Below are positions 1 to 8,429 of a DNA stretch of 64,000 nucleotides, in pieces (position 1 is the first letter of the stretch; the number at the start of each line of letters is the position of its first letter). The DNA comes from JBGSIC01 sp041751875 (GTDB lineage Bacteria > Bdellovibrionota > FAC87 > UBA2466 > JACKAF01). A program made the position numbers and the translations under genes. The notes under the pieces were generated by a model. It saw only the letters and a list, made by a program, of their open reading frames with translations, had not been told where the DNA came from and searched no databases. Where the stretch lies: assembly GCA_041751875.1 (NCBI GenBank), contig JBGSIC010000029.1:434001-498000 (forward strand), in the 5' to 3' direction.

Positions 1-31
1 GCAAGAAAGGGAAGAGCAGGAATACAATGAT

Positions 32-67
32 ACGGTGTCGCCTACCTTGTGAGCAGAACGACACCGT
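32..67. repeat. 9-bp perfect inverted repeat (possible terminator)
   Basis: Arms ACGGTGTCG (32-40) and CGACACCGT (59-67) are perfect complements separated by 18 bases. The structure lies just past the 3' end of the small basic protein gene on the minus strand, where a terminator would be expected. No clear T-run follows, so it could equally be an operator for something to the left of the window. Confidence 0.4.
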
Positions 68-86
68 CATAACGAAAAACTAAGCG

Positions 87-395
87 CTACTTTTTCTTAC
101 GTTTTCCAGCGCGCTTCGTCTTCTTGCGATTCTTCCCGCGACGTCTTTTGTTTCGGGCATTTTTCTTTCTGCCTTTACGCGACATTTTCGCTTTGGATAA
201 ATCACCCTGCTTATCTATGAAATAAAGGAACCCACCTTCGCGCTTTACACCAAGTTTAACGACAGTCTTCGGAGCAGCCTTTCCCATGGCGCGTCCGCGT
301 CCCATCTTTACGCGAGCAATATTTCCCTTTTTATCGAGGAAATATAGGTAGCCCTCTTCTTTCTCAAGATTGAGCTTTTCAACTTTTACTGACAT
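87..395 (-). CDS. Small lysine/arginine-rich protein with two internal repeats
   Basis: The product is about 102 residues if translation starts at the ATG at 395, which has GGGGAG six bases upstream; a longer ORF to 455 lacks such a site. Two tandem copies of a roughly 40-residue unit are visible. Each has a K(L/V)xxxxExGxLYF core, then DKxG and a short basic 'AKM' or 'VKM' segment. The last 30 residues are almost all K, R, G and N. I do not recognise a named family. The basic tail suggests nucleic-acid or anionic-polymer binding, as in histone H1-like or ribosome-associated proteins, but that is inference. It stands alone after the haem operon in the same orientation, separated by about 220 bases. 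Confidence 0.8.
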   Translation of the reverse strand: MSVKVEKLNLEKEEGYLYFLDKKGNIARVKMGRGRAMGKAAPKTVVKLGVKREGGFLYFIDKQGDLSKAKMSRKGRKKNARNKRRRGKNRKKTKRAGKRKKK

Positions 396-617
396 AAGTG
401 TCTCCCCAGTTTTCAGGAACAGGGGGAGTCTAACAACGCTTTTATTTTTTGGCATTCCTTTTTTTGTGCCTAAAAGGCCCCTAGGCCCTCAAAAACTGCG
501 TTTTGCCCAAAAATGGGATCTGTCCTGTTCAATGGAATAAGACTTAGGACGAGTGCTCTAGGAAATCAGGAAAGCTGGAAAGGCAGTGCTGTCTTGCGTT
601 TGCGGTGATTGAGCTTT

Positions 618-1361
618 TTACTTCCAGCGAGGAAGATTAAAAAGCGTCGAGTTTGGGAGTGTGGGGCCTGTTTCGGGCCCGATAACCGCTGATAAACCTA
701 AGTTTCGCAGCGCGCCGACGTCGTCAGTCACAGACATCTCACTCAATGCTCCGGCGGGAGCGCGGTTAAGCTGGGTAGAAAAGAACTTGATCGCGTTCTG
801 CAGACGCGCTTGTTGTTTAGGAGAATATACAAGCTGCAGCCCGAAATCCGCGAGAGTTCCTAACTGTAGCAACTCTCCCCACGTACAAAAAAACTCCAAC
901 GGATCAAGTTCGTTTAGGGGAAGCGGTCCGAGTTCACTGCGAAGTGCGTTAAGGCGTTTTTCTGCTTCTTCCGGGTGTTGCCAGCATAATGGTCGCACCT
1001 CCTCCAGTGTCTTGCTCTGAAGCGGGAAATGTTTCTCGTAGATCTTAAGCTCATCCAGTAGAGGCAAACGGTTTGAACCGACGCACTCCGGATCTACAAA
1101 GATAGACATCGGAACCGATAGATTTCCCAGAAAATCACGAAACTCATGCAGGACACGTTTGCGGGCGTGTGAAATTCCGAAGACCGCAAAGCCGCTAGCA
1201 TCTTTGCTAGATAAAGAAGAAAGCAGCTGAGAAAAGGTTACGAAGCGGTAGTATTTTTGGATTTCCTTCAACTCGGCTTCTAGGGCGGATCGGTCAGAAA
1301 TTTTTTCTCGAATGAGAATTAAGGAATTATGGGGACCTAGTAACTTGCGGAGCCATCTCAT
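618..1361 (-). CDS. Polysaccharide deacetylase-like protein, probably degenerate
   Basis: 247 residues, last gene of the haem operon, starting within the hemN stop region (four-base overlap, so probably translationally coupled). The middle part has a NodB-like layout: a 'VTFSQLL' segment, 'GFAVFGISH' where the family normally has the TFDDG metal-binding motif, and 'SVPMSIFVDPE' resembling the ATFFV strand. The acidic DD pair and HxxxH metal ligands expected of an active deacetylase are not evident, so catalysis is doubtful. No signal peptide is visible. The family call rests on fold-level similarity only. A role connected to haem synthesis is suggested by position alone. Confidence 0.6.
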   Translation of the reverse strand: MRWLRKLLGPHNSLILIREKISDRSALEAELKEIQKYYRFVTFSQLLSSLSSKDASGFAVFGISHARKRVLHEFRDFLGNLSVPMSIFVDPECVGSNRLPLLDELKIYEKHFPLQSKTLEEVRPLCWQHPEEAEKRLNALRSELGPLPLNELDPLEFFCTWGELLQLGTLADFGLQLVYSPKQQARLQNAIKFFSTQLNRAPAGALSEMSVTDDVGALRNLGLSAVIGPETGPTLPNSTLFNLPRWK

Positions 1362-2716
1362 ACCGTTTTAGAGTAAGTCGCGGCTTGGGGACGAGCCAGA
1401 TACTCATCAAAGACCATCGCAGCGTTGCGAACAAACAATCTGCCCGAGGGACTTACCAGAAGCCCATTTTTTTCGCGGCTGAGCAGGCCGTCCTCAAATA
1501 GGTCGCCGAGGGCTCCTAATTCGTCTGCAAATCGAGTTTCAAAGTTTTCGTTGAAAGTGTTTCCAAAGTCCTCGAAAGAAACGTTGAACTGACACATTAG
1601 GCGTTGAATGATCCACTTACGTTGTCGGTCTTCTGGAGTGAAAAGGCAGCCTCGAAAAACCGCCAAGCCCGATTCATTAATGCGCTTCTCGTATTCCGGA
1701 GTCTCTTTTACGTTCTGAAAAAAACCGTTAGCCAGTTCACCAATGGCAGAAGCACCTAAACCAATGAGTTGGGTACCTCGCTTAACGGTGTAGCCCATAA
1801 AATTGCGGTAAAGCGCGCCGCTACTCAACGCAATGGCAAGCTCGTCGTCCGCGCGTGCGAAGTGATCCATGCCGATGGGCACATAACCGCTGGCCGTAAG
1901 AGCATCGTAGGCGAGCTCAAAGATGGCGACTCTCTGATCCCCATCGGGCATGGGATACTTTTCTAGAATCTTTTGGTGCGGCAACAGCGAGGGAAGATGA
2001 GCGTAGTTATAAAGCGCGATGCGATCGGGTTGAATCTCGATTACCGCATCCACCGTCTTTTTAAATTTATCTACCGTCTGAAACGGCAAGCCGTAGATCA
2101 AGTCAAAGTTGATTCCCCTAAAACCCAGGGCACGGCACTCTCGTAGCATTCCGGCGGTCAATTCTTGCGACTGTTCGCGATTTACCGCCGCCTGAACCTG
2201 CGGATCAAAATCCTGAACTCCTAGACTAACGCGATTAAAGCCGAGGTGGCGTAGGCGCTGAAGCTGTTCGGAAGAGGTCACCCGCGGGTCGATTTCCATA
2301 CTCACTTCAGCCTCGCTATCGAGGTCAAAGTGCTTCATGACTCCTTCCTGTAGGCGCGTAATTTCCGTAGCGCTGAGAAAGGTGGGAGTCCCCCCGCCCC
2401 AGCTGATCTGGGTGAGCGTGCGTTTCCCGCCGATGAGAGAGGCCACCGCCTCAAGTTCCTTTAGGATGTGAGAGACATAGGGGTTGGAAACCCCTGTGTT
2501 GTGCGTAATCTTAATGTTGCAGCCGCAGTAGTAGCAAAGCGACTGACAGAAAGGAATATGAATATAAAGGGCAAGGGGTTGATCCGGTGCACACCGAGCG
2601 AGCTCCCGACGATAGACATCCGCGTCTACGTCCTTCGTCCACTGAGGAGCCGTGGGGTACGAGGTGTACCGAGGGCCGGGACGGCTGTACTTGCGAATGA
2701 GCCTTTTTAGATCCAC
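1358..2716 (-). CDS. hemN: Oxygen-independent coproporphyrinogen III oxidase
   Basis: 452 residues, the usual length of HemN. It is a radical-SAM enzyme that decarboxylates coproporphyrinogen III to protoporphyrinogen IX without oxygen, in the cytoplasm. The cluster motif is present as C57-x3-C61-x2-C64-x-C66 (IPFCQSLCYYCGC), which matches true HemN rather than HemW-like proteins. The GGGTP SAM-binding segment follows near residue 108. It overlaps hemE upstream by 10 bases and the deacetylase-like gene downstream by four. No oxygen-dependent HemF is in the window, so haem synthesis from this operon would work without oxygen at this step. Confidence 0.97.
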   Translation of the reverse strand: MDLKRLIRKYSRPGPRYTSYPTAPQWTKDVDADVYRRELARCAPDQPLALYIHIPFCQSLCYYCGCNIKITHNTGVSNPYVSHILKELEAVASLIGGKRTLTQISWGGGTPTFLSATEITRLQEGVMKHFDLDSEAEVSMEIDPRVTSSEQLQRLRHLGFNRVSLGVQDFDPQVQAAVNREQSQELTAGMLRECRALGFRGINFDLIYGLPFQTVDKFKKTVDAVIEIQPDRIALYNYAHLPSLLPHQKILEKYPMPDGDQRVAIFELAYDALTASGYVPIGMDHFARADDELAIALSSGALYRNFMGYTVKRGTQLIGLGASAIGELANGFFQNVKETPEYEKRINESGLAVFRGCLFTPEDRQRKWIIQRLMCQFNVSFEDFGNTFNENFETRFADELGALGDLFEDGLLSREKNGLLVSPSGRLFVRNAAMVFDEYLARPQAATYSKTV

Positions 2717-3735
2717 AGCTGTTTGGCCTCTTCCACAAATGCGAGTGCGTTGGCCACGGGAGTGGTCTTAAAAATGCCGTGTCCCAAATTCAAGATGGGC
2801 GGCTTTTTCAGCTTGCGTGCTTCGGCCACAAGCTGACGGGTTGCCTTGCGTACATTGCTTTCATCCGTCAAAAGGACATACGGGTCGAGATTTCCCTGGA
2901 GGGAGAAGCGCGCTCCGGTCTTTTGCTCCACTGAAGTCATTGAATCCAGACTATCCACGCCTAGCACATCCGCCCGCAGATCCCCGTAAGTTTGCATCAG
3001 GTGGGCAGACCCCTTAGCAAAATAGATAAGCGGAACGCGACAATCACTAAGCTCATCAAAGATTTTATTCAAGACCGGTAAATAAAGAGTGCGAAAAAAT
3101 TCCACCGGCATTTCGCTGGCCCAAGTGTCAAAAAGTTGAAGCGCGTGTGCACCGCTTTCGGCCTGGCCCCTTAGGTAACGAGCAGTTGCCACACCTAGAT
3201 CACTCATCGCCGCCGCTAAAGACGCCGGGTCCCGCCACAGCCAATTTTTCAACTTGTCAAAATGTCGGTTGCCACGACCCTCGATAAGATAGGCGGCGAC
3301 CGTCCACGGAGCGCCCGCAAAGCCAATCAACGCCTTTTCTTTGTCGAGCTGCGAGATTACTTGTTTCTGCGCCTCTTTCACAAAGCCTGTATGCTTGTCG
3401 GCGTCAAAGTCCAAAAACTGCTTAAACTCTTCAGCCCGAGTTAGCGGGTTGAGGACGACTGGGCCAATTCCTTCCTTGAGCTCAATATCGATGCCCAGTC
3501 CGTACGGCAGTGTCAGAATATCGGAAAAGAAAATCACAGCGTCGACATCTAAGCGGTGAATGGGCAAAAGACTTACTTTGCATGCCACGTCCGGACGGGT
3601 GACCATTTCCCAGAATGTATTGTTGCGCCGGATTTCTTGGTATTCAGGAAGGTAGCGGCCCGCCTGGCGCATCATCCAAACCGGAAAGCGACCAAAGTTT
3701 TCTCCGCTCAGGTGACGAATTAAGAGTGGTTTCAT
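2707..3735 (-). CDS. hemE: Uroporphyrinogen decarboxylase
   Basis: 342 residues, close to the standard HemE size. It removes four carboxyl groups from uroporphyrinogen III to give coproporphyrinogen III, the substrate of HemN next door. The N-terminal substrate-binding signature is seen as PVWMMRQAGRYLPEY near residues 18-32. A 'GFAGAPWTVAAYLIEG' segment near 138-153 and the C-terminal 'NLGHGI' motif are also typical. Its start overlaps the end of the response-regulator gene by four bases and its end overlaps hemN by ten, so it is tightly coupled in the operon. Confidence 0.97.
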   Translation of the reverse strand: MKPLLIRHLSGENFGRFPVWMMRQAGRYLPEYQEIRRNNTFWEMVTRPDVACKVSLLPIHRLDVDAVIFFSDILTLPYGLGIDIELKEGIGPVVLNPLTRAEEFKQFLDFDADKHTGFVKEAQKQVISQLDKEKALIGFAGAPWTVAAYLIEGRGNRHFDKLKNWLWRDPASLAAAMSDLGVATARYLRGQAESGAHALQLFDTWASEMPVEFFRTLYLPVLNKIFDELSDCRVPLIYFAKGSAHLMQTYGDLRADVLGVDSLDSMTSVEQKTGARFSLQGNLDPYVLLTDESNVRKATRQLVAEARKLKKPPILNLGHGIFKTTPVANALAFVEEAKQLWI

Positions 3736-4436
3736 TGGTCTCTCCCTTGACTGGTAAATTTATAGCCCGCTCCGCGTACAGAATGAAGATACTGAGGACG
3801 CGAAGGTGAACGTTCGAAATACTTGCGTAGACGTAACACAAAATTGTCCACCGTGCGCGACGAAGGGTACACGTCGTAGCCCCACACGCGGTCCAAAATT
3901 TCACTTCGGCTGACCACGGCGTTCTCATTTTCAATGAGAAGCTTCATGAGCATGCATTCTTTCTGAGAAAGCGGAAAGGTTTTCCCACCCCGCGAACCCT
4001 CAAAGCTCGAGAAATTGATGGAGTTCTGATCCCAGCTAAACGTGGCTCCGTTTTGGGGGAGTGACTGGTACCAGGAGCGACGTTTGAGCATCCCTGAAAC
4101 GCGCACCAGAAGCTCATCCATTTCGAATGGCTTGGTCAAATAATCGTCCGCACCCGTGCGCAAGCCCTCCAGTTTGTTTGCCGGTTCGGAGAGAGCCGAA
4201 AGAATCAAAATAGGGCAGCGAGGGTTGCTTTCCCGAATCTTCTCCGTCAGGGCAATTCCCGTAACAGCACCTCTAAGTTTAACGTCCAGAACATAGAGAT
4301 CCCAGCGGAAGGGGCCTTGAACCAGGCCATCGGCAGAATCAAAAGCTTCTACGGTGTAACCTTCGCGTTCGAGCCTGTTTCCCACAAAATGACGAATGGT
4401 GGGATCATCTTCCACCAGGCAAATTTGAGGCTTCAT
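3732..4436 (-). CDS. OmpR-type response regulator inside the haem operon
   Basis: 234 residues: an N-terminal receiver domain and a C-terminal winged-helix DNA-binding domain. The acidic pocket is E9/D10/D11 and the predicted phospho-acceptor is D51 in LYVLDVKLRG; the conserved lysine is in the 'YLTKPFEM' segment. The C-terminal third has the OmpR pattern ending in 'VRGAGYKF'. It starts within the last bases of the sensor kinase gene (four-base overlap) and is followed with another four-base overlap by hemE. The pair is therefore cotranscribed with haem enzymes, so the operon itself is a natural target, but no operator was identified. Confidence 0.95.
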   Translation of the reverse strand: MKPQICLVEDDPTIRHFVGNRLEREGYTVEAFDSADGLVQGPFRWDLYVLDVKLRGAVTGIALTEKIRESNPRCPILILSALSEPANKLEGLRTGADDYLTKPFEMDELLVRVSGMLKRRSWYQSLPQNGATFSWDQNSINFSSFEGSRGGKTFPLSQKECMLMKLLIENENAVVSRSEILDRVWGYDVYPSSRTVDNFVLRLRKYFERSPSRPQYLHSVRGAGYKFTSQGRDQ

Positions 4437-5410
4437 GCCGACACCGCCGGAAGTTCAATATGGAAGTGGGTTCCGCCCCATTGACCGGGAATCAGCTCGA
4501 TACTTCCCCGATGCGCGTCAATGACATACTTCGTGATGAAAAGACCTAAGCCGGTTCCTGGCGTTCCATTGCCCGTTCGGCCACGGTAAAAGCGTTCGAA
4601 AATGTGGGGTCGATCTTCTAGGGCGATACCAGGTCCGTTGTCTTCGACGGATAGCTTCACCTTGCTACCGCCCTGTTTGAGCCGAACGGCCAGACGCCCA
4701 TTTTCGCTATTGTTGTAGAGAATGGAGTTCTCAATAATATTTTGAAGGGAGTTCTGAAGCGCGTACGCATCACCCGCAACGACGGCATGGGAATCCAAAG
4801 TGAGATCGAGTTCCATTTTGCGAGACTTAAGTAGCGGATCAAGTCGAACCACTATCTCATTCACCAGATCGGATAGATGAAGCGGTTGGTACTGAAAGGC
4901 CTGCGCGTCTAGGCGCGTGAGATTAAGTGCTTTATCGAATAAGCCACTTAGGCGACGGATTTCCTCAAGCGCCAGCTGAATTTCCTGCCTTGTGTGAGCC
5001 GAAGGCTCAGAATCCCGCAGGCTTTCAAGTCGCAGCTTGAGCGCGGTTAAGGGTGTTTTCGATTCATGGCTCACAATTTCCACGAAGTTTTTTTGTGTTT
5101 GGCGGTTTCGTTGAGCAGAGCGGTATCCCTTGTAAAGCAAAACAAAACCCAGGCAGGTAAGTGCGACAAAAAACGCGGACTCTGACCAAAACATCATCCG
5201 ACGATGGAAAGCTTCAGTCCGAATCGCGGTGAGCGCTTCGGTGCGTTCCGGAAGGCTCGGATGGGATAGCTCTAGGTTTTCGGTATGCAAGCGTTCCATC
5301 ACATCCACATTGTCCATAAAGACGTAGGTCCACCATGCCACCTGCGCCAGGATCAAAAAGGCGACAGAGCCAACGAGCCAAAGAAATTTCTTTTCCGTCA
5401 GGGCAGACAT
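4433..5410 (-). CDS. Membrane-bound sensor histidine kinase inside the haem operon
   Basis: 325 residues. Two membrane helices (about 9-30 and 77-94) enclose a short periplasmic loop of about 45 residues, too small for a usual ligand-binding domain. The HisKA domain has H115 in 'EIVSHESKTPL', followed by an ATPase domain with an N box (QNIIENSILYN), DNGPGI and GTGLGLFI. It overlaps hemL by 13 bases upstream and the response regulator by four downstream. Family knowledge says it autophosphorylates on H115 and passes phosphate to the partner regulator. The signal is unknown; the small loop suggests sensing in the membrane or of a partner protein. Confidence 0.95.
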   Translation of the reverse strand: MSALTEKKFLWLVGSVAFLILAQVAWWTYVFMDNVDVMERLHTENLELSHPSLPERTEALTAIRTEAFHRRMMFWSESAFFVALTCLGFVLLYKGYRSAQRNRQTQKNFVEIVSHESKTPLTALKLRLESLRDSEPSAHTRQEIQLALEEIRRLSGLFDKALNLTRLDAQAFQYQPLHLSDLVNEIVVRLDPLLKSRKMELDLTLDSHAVVAGDAYALQNSLQNIIENSILYNNSENGRLAVRLKQGGSKVKLSVEDNGPGIALEDRPHIFERFYRGRTGNGTPGTGLGLFITKYVIDAHRGSIELIPGQWGGTHFHIELPAVSA

Positions 5411-6684
5411 CGCCCAAATCTTTCTAGGGCTTTTTCTAAAACAGCGTCGGTGTGAGCAGTCGACAAGAAACCCACTTCATAAGGGGAAGGAGGTAGGTAG
5501 AGTCCCTGTTCTAAGCCGTTTTGAAAGAGTCGGGTGTACCGTTCCTTCTGATCGATTTGAAGATCGACGGGAAAAGCAGTGGGTTTTTCACCGAAATAAA
5601 TCCAAAACACGGAACCCAAGGTTTCAATATGGACGGGTCCCTGAGTCGACAACAAACGAGTCAGCTCGCCCACAAATTGCCGTGTTTTTTGTTCCAAAGC
5701 GGCATAGGGCGGTCTTGCTTCTAGCTCCGACAGTAGCGCGCAACCGGCTGCCGTAGCGAGCGGATTACCCGAAAGGGTGCCGGCTTGGTAGGCTGGTCCT
5801 AACGGGGCCAGCACGTCGAGAATACCTTTTTTCGCGGCGAGGGCCGCGAGCGGCAATCCGCCACCGATGATTTTCCCGAGGGTAACGATATCGGGTTGCA
5901 AATCGAAATAGCCACACGCGCCAGAAAGCCCAAAACGAAAGCCGCTGATCACTTCGTCAAAAATGACCAATGTTCCTTGTCGTTGCGCAATCTCCACGAT
6001 TTCGCGCAAGTAGTCAGCCGAAGGAATCCATAGCCCATGATTAGCGGGAATCGGTTCGAGAATGACCGCCGCTAAGTTATCGCGCTCTGCTTGGAGGACT
6101 CGCAGGGTTTCTGCTCGGTTGTCCAGTCGCGTGATGACAGTATCGGCAACTTGACTATGGCTCACACCGGCCGAGGAAGATTCGCTAAGTTCAGCCACGC
6201 CACTTCCGGCTTTGGCGAGAAGGGTATCGAGATGGCCGTGATAGCAGCCTTCAAACTTAAGGATTTTGCTTTTTCCCGTGTAGGCGCGTGCCACGCGCAG
6301 TGCGGTCATCACGCTTTCGGTTCCGCTATTTACTAAGCGCGCCTTTTCGAGAAAAGGATAGTTTTTAAGAAGATGTTCCACCAAGCCTATTTCTTTTGCG
6401 TGGCAAGCACCGAAACTGAGAGCCAGAGAAGCCTGCTCCTGCACGGCCGTGGTGACCGAGGGCGGACAGTGGCCCAAAATGTGCGGGCCAAATGACTGGC
6501 AAAAATCGATATACTCGTTGCCGTCGACATCTTTTAAAAAAGCACCACTACCACTAGCAAAAAAAATGGGTTCGGCTCCTACATGCCGAAGAGCTCGTAC
6601 GGGCGAATGAACTCCACCGGGGGTGAGTTGAGCGGCTCGCTGATAAAGCTGGTGCGATTCATTGCGTGGGTTCAAGAGAGCCAT
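5398..6684 (-). CDS. hemL: Glutamate-1-semialdehyde 2,1-aminomutase
   Basis: 428 residues, standard size. This PLP enzyme converts glutamate-1-semialdehyde (the HemA product) into 5-aminolevulinate in the C5 pathway. The PLP lysine is K271 in 'VTLGKIIGGGLP', with 'NSGTES' near 119-124 for phosphate binding and 'FDEVISGFR' near 242-250. The presence of HemA and HemL together shows that tetrapyrroles are made from glutamyl-tRNA rather than by an ALA synthase. It overlaps hemB by 13 bases and the sensor kinase by 13. Confidence 0.97.
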   Translation of the reverse strand: MALLNPRNESHQLYQRAAQLTPGGVHSPVRALRHVGAEPIFFASGSGAFLKDVDGNEYIDFCQSFGPHILGHCPPSVTTAVQEQASLALSFGACHAKEIGLVEHLLKNYPFLEKARLVNSGTESVMTALRVARAYTGKSKILKFEGCYHGHLDTLLAKAGSGVAELSESSSAGVSHSQVADTVITRLDNRAETLRVLQAERDNLAAVILEPIPANHGLWIPSADYLREIVEIAQRQGTLVIFDEVISGFRFGLSGACGYFDLQPDIVTLGKIIGGGLPLAALAAKKGILDVLAPLGPAYQAGTLSGNPLATAAGCALLSELEARPPYAALEQKTRQFVGELTRLLSTQGPVHIETLGSVFWIYFGEKPTAFPVDLQIDQKERYTRLFQNGLEQGLYLPPSPYEVGFLSTAHTDAVLEKALERFGRCLP

Positions 6685-7655
6685 CCTTGCTCAGCCATTG
6701 GAGCAGCAAAATAACTGATAATGATTTGCGCACCGGCCCGGCGAATAGCGGTAAGATTTTCTAGCGCCAATTCCTTCTCGGTGGCGATACCGGCTTGCGC
6801 AGCCAGTTTAATCATCTGGTATTCACCGCTAACCGAATACGCGACCACGGGAACCGGGGACAGACGGCTTAGCTCGTGAATAATATCGAGATAAGCAAGG
6901 GCTGGCTTTACCATCACCAAGTCCGCACCTTCTTGCACATCAAGCTGCAATTCGCGGACGGCTTCCTTCGCGTTTCGAAAATCCATTTGGTAGGTGGCAC
7001 GATCTCCGGACTGAGGGGACGAATCCAGTGCGTCTCGGAAAGGACCGTAATAGTGAGAGCGGTACTTGGCTGTATAAGACAAAATACCGGTATCAAAAAA
7101 GCCCTTTTGGTCCAAGGTCGCTCGCAGAGCTCCCACACGGCCATCCATCATGTCGGAAGGGGCCACAAAGTCGACGCCGGCTTCCGCGTGGCGCAGGGCC
7201 ATCTGGCAGAGGGCTTCCACCGAAGGATCATTGAGCACGCTTTCGCCCTGAGTGACACCGCAGTGTCCGTGGGAGGTATAGGGACACAGGCAGACATCGG
7301 AAAACAGAACAATATCTTTTCCAAATTGCCTTTTTAGCTGCGCGATTGCTTTGGTGGGGAGACTTTCAGAACCGTAAGCTTTTGAGCCAACAGCATCTTT
7401 GTCTTGCGCATAACCAAACAACAAAAATTGCTTGAGGCCTCTATCGAGCTGCGTTTCGACTTCCTTTAGCAAACTGTCGACGCCAAAGCGGTAAACCCCT
7501 GAGAAGTTGTTAATAGGCGTTTTCGCCTGCGGGTTAGCATCCAAAAAATAGGGCTGAATCATTTGATTCAGATGCAAATCGACTTCGTGGACTAGGTTGC
7601 GAACTGTGGGCGACTGGCGCAGGCGACGCGGACGTTGAACAATGTCCCTTAGCAT
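6672..7655 (-). CDS. hemB: Delta-aminolevulinic acid dehydratase (porphobilinogen synthase)
   Basis: About 327 residues starting at the ATG at 7655 (MLRDIVQRPRRLR), which is preceded by GGAGAA with five-base spacing. A longer in-frame extension to 7754 lies inside hemD and is rejected. The enzyme condenses two 5-aminolevulinates to porphobilinogen. Zinc-type cysteines are present as C122, C124 and C132 (DVCLCPYTSHGHC). The two active-site lysines are K197 (YTAKYRSHYYGPF) and K250 (MVKPALAYLD). It overlaps the hemD stop by seven bases and hemL by 13. Confidence 0.97.
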   Translation of the reverse strand: MLRDIVQRPRRLRQSPTVRNLVHEVDLHLNQMIQPYFLDANPQAKTPINNFSGVYRFGVDSLLKEVETQLDRGLKQFLLFGYAQDKDAVGSKAYGSESLPTKAIAQLKRQFGKDIVLFSDVCLCPYTSHGHCGVTQGESVLNDPSVEALCQMALRHAEAGVDFVAPSDMMDGRVGALRATLDQKGFFDTGILSYTAKYRSHYYGPFRDALDSSPQSGDRATYQMDFRNAKEAVRELQLDVQEGADLVMVKPALAYLDIIHELSRLSPVPVVAYSVSGEYQMIKLAAQAGIATEKELALENLTAIRRAGAQIIISYFAAPMAEQGWLS

Positions 7656-8389
7656 AAAAGTTCTCCGATCCGTTCGTAGTCTGCACTGGGCAAAATACGG
7701 GGTGACGAAACGCCCATTTTTTTCAAGTGGGTCGCGGTGTAAGTTCCCAAACACCCGATCGGCACACCCGCTGGAAGAGGAACCTGCGCCGTGAAAGCTT
7801 TTACCGAGGAAGGGCTCGTGAAGAAAAGGAGATCCAGATCGGCCAGTTCTTCTGATGTGAGTGGTACTTGAATATTTTTAATCGGCTTCGTGCGATACAC
7901 CGGCAGAGTTAAAACCTGGCAACCGAGCGCCAAGAGGGATTTTTGCAGATCGCCACGCCCTTTTTCTGCGCTGGGAACGATAATGGTAGCTGGGCGCCTT
8001 TGGGCTTTCAGAGTGAGCTCGAACTCCGCCAAGAATTCTTCTGTTCCCGGCAAAAGGGGGAAGAAATCCGGAGTGAACCCATCGGTATCGGCCGCGAGCG
8101 CGGTTCGTTCCCCAATGCACGCGACCTTCGTGTCGGTGTGCATTTCATAACCTTCGTTCAGTAGTGCCTGTGACCAAAATCGCACCGCGCGTGGGCTGGT
8201 GAAAATAATCCAATCCACCGGCACTTCGCTCAAACGAGAAAGCGCCATTTTAGAAACCGGGATGGCTTCAAACTGTAAAACAGGAACGGGTATCCATTCC
8301 AATGAAGTGTGAGCACTTTGCTTGGGCAAGCGGGAGGCGAGGTCTTGCTTGTCCCCGGTGATTAGAATGCGAAAACTTTTCTCTGCCAT
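7649..8389 (-). CDS. hemD: Uroporphyrinogen-III synthase
   Basis: 246 residues, the usual size of this poorly conserved family. It closes and inverts ring D of hydroxymethylbilane to give uroporphyrinogen III. Recognisable elements are 'DWIIFTSPRAVRFW' near residues 58-71 and 'LDLLFFTSPSSVKAF' near 185-199, followed by 'GCLGTYTA' near 213-220. These form the two-domain HEM4 pattern. It is 40 bases after hemC and overlaps hemB, which fits its pathway position. Sequence conservation in HemD is low, so the operon context adds much of the confidence. Confidence 0.92.
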   Translation of the reverse strand: MAEKSFRILITGDKQDLASRLPKQSAHTSLEWIPVPVLQFEAIPVSKMALSRLSEVPVDWIIFTSPRAVRFWSQALLNEGYEMHTDTKVACIGERTALAADTDGFTPDFFPLLPGTEEFLAEFELTLKAQRRPATIIVPSAEKGRGDLQKSLLALGCQVLTLPVYRTKPIKNIQVPLTSEELADLDLLFFTSPSSVKAFTAQVPLPAGVPIGCLGTYTATHLKKMGVSSPRILPSADYERIGELLC

Positions 8390-8429
8390 TTTTCTTTCTA
8401 TCTCTTGGGTGCGTTATAGGCCGGCCCTC

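Noticed and set aside
7656..7754. Longer N-terminus for HemB
   Set aside because: The extension lies inside hemD and has no ribosome-binding site; the ATG at 7655 has GGAGAA and starts the conserved region.
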